64,000 bases of DNA from the NCBI GenBank assembly GCA_011634665.1, contig WAEK01000001.1:1996501-2060500 (forward strand), in the 5' to 3' direction. Shown piece by piece: positions 48,166 through 63,003 of this stretch. The position numbers and the translations under genes were made by a program. The notes under the pieces are model-generated. The model did not search any database. It was not told the origin of the DNA and saw nothing but the letters and a program-made list of their open reading frames with translations. This DNA is from Mortierella sp. BCC40632 (Eukaryota > Mortierellomycota > Mortierellomycetes > Mortierellales > Mortierellaceae). The number at the start of each line of letters is the position of its first letter. The first letter of the stretch is position 1.

Positions 48166-49258
48166 ATCACATGAGTGTTGGTGGCAACAAGAGATAAATG
48201 GGCTCAAGACCGTCAGTGTCAATTGACGTATCAAATGAAGGAGATGAAAGGAGAAGGTATGGTCAAAAGCTGCACAGAGGATAAGGAATGGAGGGTCATT
48301 TTTTGTGTGGTATCAAACTACCATAGTGCAGAAGTTGAGCGACCGCTGTGGCGTGCAATCCTCCCTCTCATTTTGTGGGCTTGATCAGGGAAGGGCTTCT
48401 GTGTAGCTGATGTACCTGATCAGATGGGTAAGAATAATGAGACCACTATTTTTTCCCTCACTTTCAAAAGCCTATCATCTACCAAGGCTTGCGCTGCCAT
48501 CTACGCTCACCCCATGCTATCGAAGAGTTCCTGACGACCTGATAGTATTAAGACGCTTTGGATGAGGGACCCTTTTGTGTTCGTGTCATCTCGTTGTCCT
48601 TGACCCTCGACCGTATGACCATCCCTCTGACATATTCTCCTTTGGTTATCCCTTCAGGTGCGTGCAGTTATTGCTGCAGCAGTGACAGACCATGCATCCC
48701 TCTTTCCTGGGGGTACTGAAAAGCAAGTGGATTACACAATGAAGGATTGTCGTTCTGGTCTAAGGACGATATTGACTTTGCCATCCGTTGGAATAAGGTC
48801 CGCTTGCGCCTGCGTGTTTGCTCCCTTTTTTTTTTTTTTTTTTTTGTGTATATATTCTTTCTCTCTCGCTCAAAAAAACCTCGCTTTCTCCAATATATCC
48901 ATCGCCCACTTTTCATCTCTCTTTTACCACCAACATACTCTTCCTTTCCGCCTCACTCCTCGGTCCGGATCTGGCGTGGACCGTCTTTAAAAAACTTTTT
49001 AAAGGACGGTACCGGATTCTGTCCCCGCTTCGCCTCTCCGCTGTCTATCTTTTCTTCTACTCTTCTCTCCCTTCTTTCGTGTACGCACACGCATTCAGCT
49101 CTCGATAATTACTTTCCCTTTTACTCTCTCTCTCTCTCTCTCACTCTCTCTCACTCTCTCTGAGCTCGCTGTCCAGTTCTTTATCTTTTCTCTCTCACTC
49201 TCTCACTCTCATCGCACTCACTCTCCCTTGTCTTGCTCCTGCTACTTCATCGCTGGCC
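48166..49258. other. Intergenic region and pyrimidine-rich leader of the sirtuin gene
   Basis: The 3' UTR of the preceding gene is followed, from about 48820, by C/T-rich sequence including a T run (48829-48845) and CT runs (49123-49160, 49190-49225) that end at the sirtuin start codon. No gene seen. Confidence 0.6.
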
Positions 49259-52380
<3,122 letters not shown>

Positions 52381-53702
52381 ATTACTATGGTTTCTTTTCT
52401 CATTGAATATTCTTCATCACTCTCTCTCTTTCTCTCTCTTTTTTTCTTCCCTTCCCGCCTTCACTATTTTCTATCACATTTTCTCTCACCTGCATCCTAG
52501 CCCCTTTCCAGCAATGCCTATTTGCATTCTCAGACCTGTTTCTCTATCCCCTCCCCTTTCTGTTGTGCTTTGCACTTTAATAATATCTTTTTTTTATAAA
52601 CTGTACTTTAGACTCCTTTTACCCTGTTCGCCACACTAATGATCCGAGTTGACTTTCCAAAGTGAAAGATGTGGCCAAATGGATGGGCAAAGCAAAGAAG
52701 AAGAAGAAAAAAAAAAAAAAAAAAAAAGAAGTGAAAAAAAAAGGACAAAGAGGAGGCGATTGAAACAATTGAGATTATGGCTTTGTCTGGAAAAGGAGCG
52801 GTTGAGCCAGGATAGAGACAATTCTGATCAACAGAGTCAAGAAGAAACGAACAAGCTGAAAAGGATGATTGTGGCTGCAGTGAGAAGTGTGTGGGGGACG
52901 AACCGAAAAAGGGAGGTTGATGATGGGGAGAGGAGGAGGAGACTGGTACACAACGAGTTGTGTGACATGAATACAGACGCCGAGGATTGAAGTAGAGAGA
53001 GAGAGAAAGAGAAAAGAGCGCGCGTGAGTGCATGGATGGGCGCATGATTCCGTGGTAGTCCGGAAAATTTCATTTCCTGGTGTGAGTGAGTGGGCCTTGC
53101 ACACATTTGAAATGAACCAGAAATGGGGTTTTGGCTACTGGAGCCGCCGTGCCTAGCTGGGTGTGCCTGGCTCAATTATGAAGAGAGAAGAGGCGCCGCC
53201 TGTCGATGCTCTGTCGCACTCGCTCATTGCTCCTACACTTTTTTTGCTCACTCTGTCTGTCTTTCTCTCTCTTCTTCTTCTTCTCTTTTCTCCCTTTTCT
53301 CTTTTTTTCTCTCTTCTCTCTCTCTCACTCTCTCTCACTCTCATCATCCTGATTTCTTGTCATCCTCATCCTCATCCTCATCCTCATCTTCACCCTCGTC
53401 CACTGAACTCCCCCCCTCCCTTTTTTTTTTGTCTTTTTATTTTATTTCCAACGCCATCTCTTTTTTTCCTCCCCTTGCCATAATCGTTTTACTTTTTGTT
53501 TTATTTCCCCTGAGCTCTCTTTCTTGCCTACTCTTTCCTGCCCATTCTCCCTTTCCTTGTCTCTTGCTTTGTTTTATTTTTTTTCTTCTCTCTTTCCTCT
53601 TTCTTTCATTCTCTCTCTAGTACATCTATCTCCTCATCTACCTTTCTGCCCCATAAAATTCGGAACCATCTCATACCCCCCCCTGCCCAACACTGAGGAA
53701 GA
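52381..53702. other. Intergenic region with pyrimidine-rich leader of NoxR
   Basis: 3' sequence of the sirtuin gene, an A-rich patch (52709-52742), GA repeats (about 52994-53015), then strongly C/T-rich sequence from about 53250 to 53640 with TCATCC-type repeats (about 53361-53400). It ends at the NoxR start codon. No gene seen. Confidence 0.6.
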
Positions 53703-56700
53703 ATGGCCTCTCTTAAAGTAAGTGCCATTTCGTGCACAGTCCCTTTGCCCCTCATTACACCGTGCCCTACCAACCGCCACTGACCGTTATTTTTACTCTC
53801 TTTTCTCTTTCTCGCTGTCCACATTCCGCGTGGCTAGTATGAACTCGACCAATGGAACGAGGGTGTAATCGCATTCGATCAGGGCCTTTATGAAGATGCG
53901 CTTGCCATCTTTGAGGTAAACCCATCTTGCCACCATCATCTCCCCTCCGCTCTCTCTCTTTTTTTTTACTCCCTATTTTTTCTCTTTGTCATCATGTGCA
54001 GGAATACACAAGACTTTTTTTTGTCCAGATGTACATGGAGCATCCTCTCCATTGTGCTACGACCGTTTTTCACCCTCAATCCCCGAGTAGAGGGCCTGTC
54101 ACACAAAGGATACATTCTCTCATCATCTCGGCATCTTGCACAGGACTGGGATGGATCACACACTCTCACCCTTGGACATCATCGCAGGAGTTTTTTTTTC
54201 ATCTCTCTTTCTTTGCTCAGCCATGAATGCCTCTTGGTTCTGACTTTTGTTTGTCCGTGTCTGCGGATGTGTGAATGTTTTTTTTTTTTTTTTTTTAAAT
54301 AGCCCATTGCAGACTCCGCAAAGATTCATTTCAACATTGGCGTTGTCTTTGCGACGCTGGGCGAGTTTGAGGAAGCGGTAAGTGAACGGGAAATCAAAAA
54401 CGGTTTGAGAGAGGAAGAGGGAGAGAGGAGGACTCAGTTTAACGTTTGGTACTCGGTCAGCTGTATCAGGTCCCTGCCCTTCTGGAACAGCGCCCGTTCT
54501 CTGCCCGGGGACCAAAAAAAAAAATAACGGCCCAGATCCGGCCCTGACCCTGACCCTGGCCCTGGCCCTGATCCAAGTCCTCCATAGCCACCGGCCAGTC
54601 AACGACGACGACGGTTACTTATCTTTTTTTTTTTTTTTTTTTTGTGTGTGTGAATCTCGGTGAAATAGAGCAAGGCGTATACCATGGCGACGGATTTGGA
54701 TCAGTACCTCGCCATCGCATACTTTCAGAACGGAGTAGCTAATGTTGCCCTTGAGGACTATGAGAAGGCTTTGAGCTGCTTCCATGACGCCTATTTGGTA
54801 AGGATCCATTTTTTTTTTCCTTCCTTCCTTCATTCGTTTCTCTGTCTTCCTCAACACAATTTGTGTGTGTGTTCAATATCGGTGCCTACGATATGCAAAG
54901 GTGTGATGGTTTTGCCGTCTCGTCTCGTCTTGCCTTTTTTTTTTTTTTCATTGTTCTGGTTTCCATTTTACTTTTCAAGCACCGCCATCATTGTGGATAT
55001 CATATTCCTCACTTGAGTTGAACTTTTTGCTAATTGTTGGCAGAAAGGAAGCCTGGTTTCTACTCCTTTTTCTCAATGCGGTTTAAGAGAGCAGGAATCA
55101 GGAAGGTGGCGGCAGAAAAAAAAAAAAAAAAAAAAGAAAAAGAAAAAGGAAGGAGTAATAGTGTACGCTTGGTTCGGTTGAGAGCCATAAAGTGAGCATC
55201 TCTAGCAATATCAGAGAGACGTTCAGTGTCTCTTGTGGATTTAATCGCTTTTCTCGTTGGTTCCTTTCATTTTGAAAGGAACAGAGCATAGTCTAGGGGA
55301 TCGCTGGAAAAGCGAAGGGAGGAAAACCCTATTGATGAGAAAAAAAAAATCTGGCCTCTAATCTCATTCATCTACTCTTTCATTTCTGCCTACATTTGTA
55401 TATATCTCGGCGACTACCTCTCGAACGTTCAAACAATCGGATCTGATGGCGGACAATGGAATTTAGTATATGCGAGGCAACATGGTAATTGATTACACAC
55501 AACTGGGACTGGAATTCAAGCTCTTTTCGTGCCAGGTTCTCTTCAACCGCGCCTTGTGCTACCTCGAACTCAATCAAGAGGATCTCGGCATGACGGATCT
55601 CTGGCGTGCAACAAGGGAGAAGCAGACAAAGGAGCATGACGTCCTGGACCAGGCCTTGAGAGACAAGGGTCAGGACTGCACTGTCTTTACTGTCCCTCAG
55701 GGTGTGCTCTACCGACCACCAGAGTCAAAGGTCAAGAATTCAAAGAAGAAAGACTATCTCGGTAACTCCAAGGTTATTGCCGCGATCGATTCCTCGGACT
55801 CCTACACAGGATTCCAGGGCAAGTCAGCCTGGCAGGTCCAGATGAGTGGCCCTACGAATATTGCTGCTGTGGAAGAACCTCGGCCCATGACCCCTCCAAA
55901 TGGTATGAGTTTGGTTTTAATTTTATTTCATCTTGGTGTAATTGGGAGGCGAGCAGAGGGGGGGAGAGGGGGCGGAATGCATTTTCAAGATGTACTTTTG
56001 GTTTTTTTCGCTTTTGTTTTTCTCTTTTTTCTCTGCGAATTCCTTGTGCCTTTTACTCCTCGGTCATTTTGGATCCTTGGTTCTTTTATTCCATCGACCC
56101 TGGGATCCTCTTATCCTCATTTATCATCTGGGCTGCAGTGTTTTACTATCAATTTTTGGAGTCCCGATGCTTCTGCGGTGGCGGCATGAAGTTATGGATG
56201 GAAGAGGAGAGGGAGGGGGGTTCTTTGGCAGAACGACCCTTTCTTGCTGCTTGTATAGTGGCAATGCGGGGCCAAAGTGGGCCATATTGTCTCTTATGAC
56301 TCCTCAGTTTCTCCTCTCAATTAATCGAGTGCTCGCCACCCCACTTGTTGGCTTGTGTCCGCAGGCTGGAGGAGGAGGAAAAAAAAAAAAAAAGAGTGGG
56401 CAGGAAAAAAAAATTGAAGTGCTCTCGATAAATTTATCATGGTTAAGTGCTCACAACTAAGCACACGAACGAATATCGTCTCCAGGAAAGGCACGTAGCA
56501 AACCCAGGACGGCGGCGGAGAAGCAGGAAAACAAATGCATACACACACATTCTCCCTTCCCCGCTGTCCTTCTCCCTGCTCTCATTTATCTCTTCCTCAC
56601 TCTTTATCCGTGGGTTTGTGGGCGCCTAGTCAAGCAGAGGATCTCTTTGGAGTGGAGAAACCCGCTTTGGCCTAAAGTCAAAATGACTGCAGAGGACAGT

Positions 56701-58274
56701 GAAGACAGCAAAGGGAGGGCATATCAGGGCGGAAATGGAACCTTGGCGTGTTTTTAGCAGGATAAGGAGGAGAGCTGAAGATGAATGTGAGAGCTCTGAG
56801 CGACTCTTGTAATTTCTCCATCTACTTTCCCACCCTATTTGTTGTGTGCTGCCTATTTTATTGTAGAACAACACCGCGGAGGAGGGATGGCGGAAGGGGA
56901 GAGAACGGAAAGGGAGGGACTTGAAGAACGTTCTCGAGAACAGCACCTTTGTATCTCGTTGTGTACCATCTATCAGTCGCTCAGTCATCTATTTCTGTCA
57001 AAGGTACAGGATGGATAGTACTCATTCCAATTCTTCAGTCAGCTAATGCTCTCGATCTTGATATTTGTCATCTTCTCAGCAGGGCTTCAAAGGAGAGCAA
57101 CGGAGCGAGTGGGCGCAGGGCGAGCAAGGAGAGGAACAGATCCGGAGCGACCACAGCTGGAACACTCGGCCTCCTTCAACGGGCTTGACTCCATGGCACG
57201 TCGTGCCCAAGGTGGTCCCGGTCCTTCTTCTCTTGGCCCAGCTGGATCTGAGGCCGGCCGGAGTCCACTCCTGTCTCGACGCAATACGGATGCTAAACGA
57301 CCCGCACCCTTGAATCTGGATGAGACCAACTCGAACCGCGCAGGACCCGCTTCAGCTGCTCCCGCTGTGCCTCCTGTTCCCATTGGTGCTGGCGCCAATG
57401 GCAATGCCAGGGCTCAGCAGTATATGGATGAACTGGATGACATCGATCGGCATGTGTATGCACTCAGTATTGAGTCGCAGGAGTTCACGGTCAATGACCG
57501 GAACAATGCCTTGGGCTACAGTAGTGCATCTCCTCAGCCAAATGCCGAGCTCCGCGTCTCGCCCGTGCCAAGCCGATCCAACTCGAACGGAAACGGAGCA
57601 CGACTTCACCATCCCAAGCCGCTCGGACTATCAGCCCCTGTTCCGGTGATGAATGGACATATGGCAGCACCAGGCAAGAGCACATACGGTACTAGCCCTC
57701 CTACAAGGATGGGAACCCCACCTGTCATGGGTGATCTTCGTAGGAATGGAAGCGCTAATCAGGTTTCGGGACTGAGACGCGATGATAGCGTTCGGAGTGC
57801 TGCTTCGGGTGGCGGCGGGTCCAATGGTTTTTACCAACAACCTGGCGCCAATGGTTCTGGATATATCAACGGAGCTGCTGAAGCCTATCTGGACGAGCCT
57901 GTCTATTCTTCGCTTCGTGATAAGGTGAGTTAAACTGTAATATTTGTTGCCTTAGTCCCTTCGTGCTAAGAAGTTGAAATTAACAAGAGATGTCTTTTCC
58001 TTCCTTCCTCATTCTTCAGATCCGAGTCAAATGTCACTACATTGATACAAGAGCAGTCTTAGTCCGGGCCGATATGCCATTGCAGGAGTTGGTTCAACGT
58101 GTCCAGGAAAAGTTCCAGTGCACACGGTCATTGAAACTCAAATACAAGGATGAGGATCAACACATGTTGTCGATGATTGACGACGAAGACTGGCTGATGG
58201 CCCAGGAGGTTCATATTAGGACCATGGGTGGCCTTGATCGCATCGAGCTCTGGTGCTTTGACGAGGATGACTAA
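53703..58274 (+). CDS. noxR: NADPH oxidase regulator NoxR (p67phox-like), TPR plus PB1
   Basis: Seven exons: 53703-53717, 53838-53915, 54303-54377, 54669-54797, 55467-55902, 57083-57924 and 58020-58274; 609 residues. The first exon encodes only five residues. The N-terminal TPR region reads YELDQWNEGVIAFDQGLYED, then PIADSAKIHFNIGVVFATLG, DQYLAIAYFQNGVANVALED, YMRGNMVIDYTQLGLEFKLF and VLFNRALCYLELNQEDLGM, then the conserved FTVPQGVLYRPPESK. A long Ser/Pro/Gly/Asn-rich middle follows. The last exon is a PB1 domain (about 526-609) with the acidic DEDQHMLSMIDDEDWLMA motif. NoxR binds GTP-bound Rac through the TPRs and activates NoxA/NoxB to make superoxide for hyphal fusion and differentiation. 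PB1 partners would include Cdc24/Bem1-type proteins. All phases agree. The intron 55903-57082 (1180 bp) is far longer than its neighbours and could hide an exon. Confidence 0.92.
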
Positions 58275-58596
58275 GCTCATGACTGACTATGGATTTCCAA
58301 CACCCCATCAGACATACCAACCGCATTCATTTTTACCCCCGCGCATTTCTGTCTTTACAGGACAACAAGCTATAAAATAGAGAGAGAAAAAATCTGGACA
58401 ATCCTATTCTTTTCTCTTTCTTTTTTCTCTCTTTCTCTCTTTCTCTCTTTCGTTCTTTCTCATGATTCCCAACCGATTTAGTCCATTCTAGCAAAGCCTC
58501 CACCCACATATTACATGCTTTCATGGAAGGAAAAAAAAATACAAAAAAATAAAAATGAAAAAAATAAAAATGAACAAGTTTACATTCTTTTTCTTT
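58275..58596. other. Convergent 3' region between NoxR and the casein kinase gene
   Basis: Contains CT-rich sequence (58410-58460) and A-rich sequence (58530-58575). No gene seen; it should hold both poly(A) sites. Confidence 0.6.
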
Positions 58597-61500
58597 TCAC
58601 TTGTTCTTGGAACGTACTCCTATAGGGCTAATCATACTATTGTTCCCTACCTTGAGACTGCCGCTACCAGCACCGCTATTGGTATGATGACTCAGATTGT
58701 GGAAGCTGTTGAAGCTGTTGAGACTATGATGACCACCGCCGCCACCACTGTTGCTGCTACTGTTGTTGTTATTGCCGTTCATTCCACCACTTCGAAAATC
58801 GGACAAGCTGTTAAGGCTGGCATTGGAGCATTTCCGAGACCGGGACTTTCGTCGATAGCCGTACCCATTTCCATGCCCGCCGCCACCACCACCACCGGCG
58901 CCACCACCACTATTGCCACCACCATTCCCATGGCCTTGTTGTCCATTGGTGCGGTGTGATGCTGAGGACGGGTTCTGATGAGTGCGACCGGTACCCGTGG
59001 CCCCTGGAGCCCCATGGCTCTCAATATCATGAGCCGCAGATCCAATTGAACCGTTGTTCCGACGTCCAGAAGGTGGATACGAGCAAGGCGGTGGGCGCCA
59101 GCTCCGACCATGGCTGCCACTATTGGTATGGCCATTTTCACTACTGGCACCATTGCCATTGCCATTGCCAGGTCCCGGGTTGTATCCCGTGTTATTGCCT
59201 ATGCTGTTTCCGATGCCACTGTGGTTCGTATGATGATGGTGATGTGGTGGTGGAGGCTGGCTATAGTTGTAATGGCTATAGTACGAGTGCTGGTGGTGTT
59301 GTTGACCGTGACCAGAATGGTCTCGCTCAAAGGGCTGAGACTGTTGAATTGGTGGCGTTTGAAACTTTGCAAACGATCCCCTGCGTGGACTGGTCATAGT
59401 CTCGGCCGAGGCAAATGAGGCGACTCCCATTAAGCCATTGCCACTACCCGAATGGTGGTGAGGGTGGTGAGGAGGATGGTAACCACTACTCTGGGCTCCA
59501 CCATAACCAGTACCATTACTGTGGTCGTCCGGTAAGAACCCTCCCCGGTTGGCGCTTGCATGCGTGACCTCGATCCCAGGCTCAGCTGTGGAATCACCAC
59601 CGGTTCGGAGACTCATGGATGAAAACGAAGACGACAATGACAGGGACTTGGGTGAGAGTTGTGGACCCGAATTTGGAAAAGAGTCCTTGGTGAACACATG
59701 TGTCGATGGCATGTCGATTGCCATTGATTTGCCGTTTCCTATAGTCATCGGCACCGTTGTTGGCGTGGTTGGTGTGGTCGGCGTAAGAGGTACATGGGAT
59801 GTCGTCTGGAGATTGGGCCGAGATCGATTCAAGTTGAGTGGATGTTGTGGTGGCGGCTGTTGATGGATAAATCCGGCACCGTTGCCAAGTCGCGTCACCA
59901 GTCCTACAGGAGGCGGGTCGTCCGAGTACAAACGGGCATCTTGAGGGACATGGACCCTTCCAAAGGCCAGGGACCCGGCGCTCGGCTTCACCGCCGGCGA
60001 CGGCGGTTGCGACTTCTCTCCGCAGGGAGGCCTCCCCGCACCGATTCCGGCTCCATTCCCGACAGTTAAGCCTGTGTTAGTACCTGTGCCGTTTGCTGTA
60101 CTCATTGAATCGTCTTTGGCCACAGGGGTCCGGACAGGCTCAATTTCGATCGTGAATGGTCCAATCGAGGCGACTACCGAGTCATCGTCATCATTCCATC
60201 GAGCTGTCGGATCATTCTCACCCCACGAACACTTGCGGTTCCGTCTCGTCTTCCAATTCGACCGACTATTGTAACCTGGGCCTGTTCCGAAATTGTCTTC
60301 CGAAGCCCACCATTGCGATGAAGACTGCTCTGTGTCTTGATCCTGAGAGGAGAACACAGGATCGGTGCCTGGGGTTGTATCCCATTCAATATGATCCTTT
60401 AGCTCTTGATGGATATCGCCCGTGTGATGGACAATCGAGAACATGCCGTCCTTGGGAGGAGGTGCGTCAGGGGGTGTGGTCGTCCACACTGCATTCGGAT
60501 TATATTCTCGGTAAGCCTGGGCTCTTGGTCGTTGTGCGTGGATATACTCGGCTCGGGCACGCCAGTCCTGAGCAGGAGGAAGCGAACCATTGTTGTTCCT
60601 TGAGCGATCTCTGGTTCGATAGGGATCTGCAGCCTGTTCCTGATCTCGGTAGTGATGGTAGAGGTGTTCTTTGCCAGGATACGAATCCTGCACCCTGGTC
60701 GACTGTTGTGGCAGTGCTCCATAGTCCCGATGGCATCGCACTGTCTGAGCCTCGCATCCTCGGCCAGCACAGGACCGAAGATAGGCCCGGAGTTTTTCGT
60801 AATCGGGTTCCTCGTCAAACTTCAGGCTTCGGGAATATCCAATAAACGTCATGAACCCTTTGGGTAGCCCTTCGCAGAGTTCGTCGAGTTCAACCTCTTC
60901 CTTGATCTCCCGCATCTTAGCCCAGCCTTGTCTCGAGTTTCGAGCAGAGATACCAGACCAAGGTAGGCTTCCAATCAAAAATTCGATTAACATGTAACCA
61001 ACTGATTCAATATCGTCACGACGCGTGTGTTCTAATTAGAAAAAAAAATGTCCTATAATGTAAATAGGAAGGCCAAAGGAATCATTTCAATCCAAAATCC
61101 AACACCTTCTATAGGTCAGGACAAAATCAATTTACCTCGCCCGCAATGGATGTTGATGCTTGCGTAGCGTGCGGTTCCAACCTTGTGCTTGGTCGAGCCT
61201 CGGTTAGGAATGTGTTTTCCTGAAGGATCCCGATAGAAAGCTGCTAAACCAAAATCAACAATAAAAAGCCTTGGTTTCCCGTACTGGGAAGGGAGTGGGC
61301 TAGCAACAACGACTGGCGAGCTAGGGGAGGTCGACAGGGTGGAGTCGGCACTCTGTTGACGCTGTCGTGTGTCATTATAGTACCTCATGACCTGGTCCGG
61401 GTAAGATGGCGGCGTGAGGGACTTAGTCGATGACGGAGGGTCCGGCAAAGCAATATCGACGTCAACTAGAAAGTTTTCGGGTTTGATGTCTCGATAGACA

Positions 61501-61653
61501 ATACCTCTCTTGTGGATGCACTCGAGCTGCGAGATCTATCCGTCGAAAACAGTTGGTGCAAATCGGCAAAGTGAGGTGAGTTAGGCAAGGTTGAAAGCTA
61601 TATGTGATGGGCTCACATTTCCCTTGCATGCAACACATTTCGACCCTTTACAC

Positions 61654-61685
<32 letters not shown>

Positions 61686-63003
61686 ATATGTAAAGGGAGA
61701 GAGCCACAATCGATGAATCTCGATGGGAAATGTGGAGCTAATTGGGTGCAGAGGATACTTACCATCTGAATTCCCAGGTCTATCACCAAGCTCAACGGAA
61801 GTTTCTCATTTTCATGTCGGAGCTGCTTTAGGTTGGGTCCCAAAAGGTCGATGACAAGCGCATTGTAGGCGCCTTCTCGACCAAACCAGCGCACGTTCGG
61901 GATACCGACTAGAAGAGATCAAAAGGGGTAAAAGGGGTAGAGGATGATTAGGCAAGCACCATGAATAGTGTGCGCATGGGTGGCACAGAAGCAAGGCAAA
62001 GTTTTCCAGAGAAGCGGATCAAGATTCAATTGAGCATATATTAAGTTATCGGAGGTAGATCTAATCACACTGATCACCACAAAGGATAGAAGTAAAGAAG
62101 GATAGAAGATAGAAGGAAGGAAGGGGAAGGAGGCTGTGTTCTCTTACCTCCACCGGCCAACTTCTCATACATTTTGGCCTCATGCACCAATTGTGGGTGG
62201 GGCACATTGACGGGCTCCCGTTTGATCGCATAGTCAATGCCAGAGGCAATGTGTGTTGCTAAGAGAGCGAAGTGAGAGAGAGGACAGGGAGATGAGTAGT
62301 GTTAGTTGACGGGAGCAAGGAGACTCGCATGCGGGGATCGTCCCCGATTAGGCAGCGGCGAATGAACGGCGGGAGTGCATGCAGCGACGATGGCGGCGGG
62401 AAGGGGCAGCTTTGAGCCGAGGGATGAACCTTGGACGCACCAACCCGCGCAATGAACGCAACGAATGTACCCTCCACCGTGTGACCGTAGATATTGACCC
62501 ACGGGCCTTCTACCTGCACCAGTACCAAATGACCGGTGTTGTGCTGTACCCATGGATACTCTAGTTGTCTGGTACAGTGTCAAACACGGCGCATTTCCCA
62601 AACTCCTCTTCACTCCATATCCAACATCCAAGCGCAAGTAGAATGACTAGGGAGGAGTGTACATTCACGCACACACACACGGGAGCGATGGATGGGATGG
62701 ATGGGAGGAGAAGGTAGTGGCAGAAAGGGAGGAGGAACGGGGAGACAAGACAAAGGGGCCAATAAAGATTGGACTCTTTCAGCCCTGGGTAGCAGACCCC
62801 TCGACTTTTTCCTTTTCCTTTCTTTCTTTGCTAGACGCCCAGAAACCGATCGGAGTAATTTTGCACAGAGACTACAATTCGCAGTGATCACGACAAACTA
62901 AAAAAAAAAAAATCATACCTCGAAAGACCTCGCCAAACGAGCCCTCGCCAATCTTGCCCAAGACAAGGTATTCACCCCCAATGACAATCGTAGTCGAGCC
63001 CAT
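58597..63003 (-). CDS. Casein kinase 1 family protein kinase with kinase-domain insert and giant Gly/His/Asn-rich tail
   Basis: Five exons: 63003-62919, 62258-62148, 61908-61763, 61535-61136 and 61031-58597; 1058 residues. Kinase features: [11 protein letters not shown] (16-26), AIKRE with Lys41, [12 protein letters not shown], the catalytic loop [12 protein letters not shown] (Asp130), DFG at 208-210, then [19 protein letters not shown] and [16 protein letters not shown], which is the CK1-type activation segment. About 58 extra Ser/Pro-rich residues sit between the catalytic loop and DFG, where CK1 enzymes normally have a short turn. [10 protein letters not shown] also differs slightly from the common DFGMAKxYRD. 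After about residue 345 the protein is disordered, with Asn/Gly/His/Ser/Pro-rich repeats. It lacks a C-terminal Cys-Cys, so Yck-type palmitoylation is unlikely. An in-frame TAA just upstream fixes the start. Confidence 0.92.

Noticed and set aside
58956..60867. Several + strand ORFs of 65-229 codons opposite the casein kinase tail
   Set aside because: They are antisense shadows of a GC-rich, repetitive coding exon and match no domain.
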